Shown here: positions 16,917-19,144 of the stretch, in pieces
Layout: every line of letters starts with the position of its first letter
How positions within the stretch are numbered: the first letter of the stretch is position 1
DNA from: Acanthaster planci
Lineage: Eukaryota; Echinodermata; Asteroidea; Valvatida; Acanthasteridae
Direction of reading: 5' to 3'
DNA: 19,144 nucleotides
Assembly (NCBI RefSeq): GCF_001949145.1
Contig: NW_019091373.1
Location: 2,296,987 to 2,316,130, forward strand
Notes under the pieces: model-generated
Databases searched by the model: none
What the model saw: the letters and a program-made list of their open reading frames with translations, nothing else
What the model was told of the DNA's origin: nothing
Program-made: the position numbers and the translations under genes

Positions 16917-17002
16917 AGCACAGTGCGGAATTCCAACTCAGGTTAGCACCACAAATTTGGATCTAAACTGCTTGTTAACCAACATGCAAAGTGCACGCAG
17001 GT
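16917..17002 (+). repeat. Upstream block shared with the first receptor gene (copy 2)
   Basis: Ungapped counterpart of 12432-12517. It lies about 580-665 bases before the start codon, so this copy has about 120 extra bases between block and gene. It marks the duplication as including 5' flanking DNA. Confidence 0.75.
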
Positions 17003-17583
17003 CTAGAGACCAGTACGTGCACATTTTCTGGTAACTTGAAGCGATGGTCTGTTGTCTGTCTTGCCCTGGATGCACTTGCTTTATGAAAAGTTTGGCAGCC
17101 TTCATTTCTGGCACACCAGAGTGGATACCGGTAGATGGGTTATCCTTCAGAATCTCAACTTTGATTTAACGTCCAAGTCTAAGTCAATGAAAATCAGCAT
17201 CTTGAATCTCCACTACTGTGAGAAATCTACTGCAGCAGAGTTGTCAAGGCTACTTGGGAATGAACAACGGAACATCCACATCTACTGTACCAGTAGGCAT
17301 GTACTGCTGCATGTACTCAACAACACCAGCAACCTTCATCTACGTACATGCATTTATTCTCCACCATTAAATCAGTTTGTGTAAGCAGCAGCACTGGGAA
17401 ATCTGCACAAGCTTGAATGCTGGTGCATTTTCCTAAAGGTTCTACAACTGCCTATGTGGACAAAACAAGCATTGCTCATAGGAGCAACATGAATTACATG
17501 ATGTCATCAGTGATACATTGCTTCAAGTAACAACTTCACTTTCCGACGTCTGTTGGTTGACAATATAACTTGTTTGGGTCAAG

Positions 17584-18597
17584 ATGGAATATTCATATTG
17601 GAGTGAAGCATCCACTCACGAACCATTATTGCAAGGCGATGGAATTAACTACGGTATGTGGCGTTTCGTAGCTGTCTTGTTCATTCTTACAAACCTTTTG
17701 ACAGTGATTTCCAATATCTTCTGCCTGATTGTGCTCTATCGCACCAAAGTCTTGGAGGAGCCTACCAAGGTTTTCATGATATCGCTCAACGCTGCTGACT
17801 TGACCAGTGGACTACTAGTGGGCATCCCCAGCACTATTTTTTGGATAATTGGATGGTGGCCCTTTGGGAATGTCCTGTGCAAAATCTATGAATCACTTAG
17901 CATGGATTTCCTCTTGGTAAGCCTGATTTCAGTACTGCTTCTGACAATAGACCGTTACACTGCCATTTATTACCCGCTACGATACCCTAGCCTCATGACC
18001 TTGACTCGGGCCAGGATGATGGTGTGTTGTAATTGGGGCGTCATCCTGATCTTAATGGCTATTTTTTTCATCATCATATCAAATTCAGTTGATAAACTTG
18101 AAAGTATATATGTGTATGATGATATAACAGGTCAATGGCGCGATCACCAGTGTTTTATAGAAATCCATGTCACATTGAACTATGGGGTCTACTCAATTCT
18201 CGTGTTCTCCATACCCACACTCATCATTACAATTTTGTACATCAAAATTGTACTGACAGCACTGAAACATGCCAGGCAAATCAGAAATGAGGCACAATTA
18301 GGGAACCGGGCAAGTGGAAATCAGGCAGCCAGGAACTGTCCAAATAGAAGCAAAAGAAAGTCTCTTATCACTGCTGCAATTATCACAGCAACGCTGTACT
18401 TCAGTTTCCTGCCTGATACGATATTCATCATTTTGGTCAATTTCCTAAATATTAGGGCTTCAAGTGAGATGTTAGGTTTATCCACCGTTGTACATTTGAG
18501 CAATGGCTGGCTCAATGTCGTTATCTACTTGTTCAGAAACAAGCAGTTGCGAAAGGAGGCAAAGGCTCTCCTGAAATGTCCTTGCAGGAAACGCTGA
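17584..18597 (+). CDS. Class A (rhodopsin-type) orphan GPCR, paralogue 2, intronless
   Basis: The predicted product is a 337-residue seven-helix receptor, a clear tandem paralogue of the gene at 12978. The start ATG has a good context (TCAAGATGG), the same as in copy 1. Visible features are TM1 Asn44, SLNAAD in TM2 (Asp72), Cys99, DRY 123-125, TM4 Trp151, Cys190 in loop 2, Pro211 in TM5, FLP 275-277 in TM6, NVVIY 311-315 in TM7, and Cys332/Cys334 in the tail ending CPCRKR. Position 3.32 is Ser, 6.48 is Phe and 7.50 is Val. There is no N-glycosylation sequon on the outside, whereas copy 1 has one in loop 2. Intracellular loop 3 is five residues longer than in copy 1. The loops and TM2-TM5 outer parts have diverged most, and intracellular blocks such as IKIVLTALKHA are identical, which suggests different ligands but shared G-protein coupling. 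Ligand unknown. Confidence 0.95.
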   Translation: MEYSYWSEASTHEPLLQGDGINYGMWRFVAVLFILTNLLTVISNIFCLIVLYRTKVLEEPTKVFMISLNAADLTSGLLVGIPSTIFWIIGWWPFGNVLCKIYESLSMDFLLVSLISVLLLTIDRYTAIYYPLRYPSLMTLTRARMMVCCNWGVILILMAIFFIIISNSVDKLESIYVYDDITGQWRDHQCFIEIHVTLNYGVYSILVFSIPTLIITILYIKIVLTALKHARQIRNEAQLGNRASGNQAARNCPNRSKRKSLITAAIITATLYFSFLPDTIFIILVNFLNIRASSEMLGLSTVVHLSNGWLNVVIYLFRNKQLRKEAKALLKCPCRKR

Positions 18598-19144
18598 AAC
18601 AACAGCAAACCAGCCCAACTCAAAATAACTCCATTTTCCAATAGCTTGCATTGATGTCAAACTTTATTACATGCACTACACAAGCTCCTTATCATGAAAA
18701 AAAAACATAATCAAAATACATGTAAAGCCCACCTGTTTTGATTGAATTTATAAAAATGAAAAAAAGTAACAACTGCCTGAGATGACCAACATATTAGTCA
18801 CATCCATATTTGAGACCTAAGTTGCTAAGCAGAGAATATTCAAAGCCAAAATCAGTCTTCAGACATAGGAAGATGCCATATCAGTAACATAACCTGTAAA
18901 TTGATTTTGGCTAAGTGAGGGTCTTTTGCGCTAACCCTACCAGTCCTCAGTCCTCCAACAGGTTAAGGATTGAGGACTGTTAGTGCTAAGGAAATGCACT
19001 GGGCATTTACATGGATATCGTAAGCCAGTAAAGGTTTTTAGAATGTATATATACACATATGAATAATTTTGATATTGGGGGTGCTTGATTAATTGTAAGA
19101 ATTTTTTAACTGCTGAACTGAAGTAAGGAACACAATAATTATGC
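18598..19144. other. 3' flank of receptor 2, no gene seen
   Basis: AT-rich DNA with A runs. It holds an inverted repeat: CAGTCCTCAGTCCT (about 18940-18953) against AGGATTGAGGACTG (about 18967-18980), 13 of 14 pairing, next to a CTAACCCTAC word. Nothing else recognisable. Confidence 0.65.

Larger units (their letters stand above)
13953..17583. other. Intergenic DNA between the two receptor genes
   Basis: It contains the probable 3' UTR of the first receptor, a TACATGTA-rich patch (14400-14452), an inverted pair of 25-base words (14754-14778 and 15150-15174), a MITE-like palindrome (15174-15279), a perfect 14-base palindrome ATATAGCGCTATAT (about 16676-16689), and the second copy of the shared upstream block. 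No further gene is recognisable. Confidence 0.7.

Noticed and set aside
12978-18597. Receptors as ordinary trace-amine, serotonin or histamine receptors
   Set aside because: Overall look is amine-like, but the amine-binding Asp3.32 is absent in both, so such a functional label is not supported.

Overview
The window looks like nuclear DNA of an animal, most likely a cephalochordate (amphioxus, Branchiostoma). The grounds are short exons with GT-AG introns mostly of 0.3-1.5 kb, many TACATGTA-type words in non-coding DNA, a vertebrate-like INO80 protein, and intronless class A receptor genes in tandem. The species is an inference; no marker gene here settles it.

Positions 1-9712, minus strand: eleven consecutive exons of INO80, the Snf2-family ATPase of the INO80 nucleosome-remodelling complex. 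They run from the middle of the first ATPase lobe (ITSYQL, DEAQ box), through motif III (LTGTPIQN) and the long INO80-type insert that separates the lobes, to the first residues of the second lobe. Joined, they give 612 codons in one open frame with ten GT-AG introns; every phase closes. Both gene ends are outside the window: the Walker A exon and N-terminus lie beyond the right edge, and the rest of lobe two beyond the left edge.

Positions 9713-19144 hold no INO80 exon that I can find. Two complete intronless class A (rhodopsin-type) GPCR genes on the plus strand lie here, 12978-13952 and 17584-18597. They are tandem paralogues, and the duplication includes part of the upstream DNA. Both keep the disulphide cysteines and DRY, and both lack Asp3.32, Trp6.48 and Pro7.50. 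They look like orphan receptors, not ordinary amine receptors. If the missing INO80 exons lie to the right in the same orientation, both receptors are nested, on the opposite strand, in one INO80 intron longer than 9.4 kb.

The non-coding DNA carries several repeats: a three-copy 44-bp tandem array (3973-4112), a probable tRNA-derived SINE remnant (about 2940-3125), a GATC-rich palindromic repeat cluster (11505-11815), a CTGAAGA/GAAACGTC hairpin (12020-12059), a MITE-like palindrome (15174-15279), and other inverted repeats. I see no tRNA or rRNA gene, CRISPR array or bacterial feature. INO80 and the receptors have no evident functional link beyond their location.
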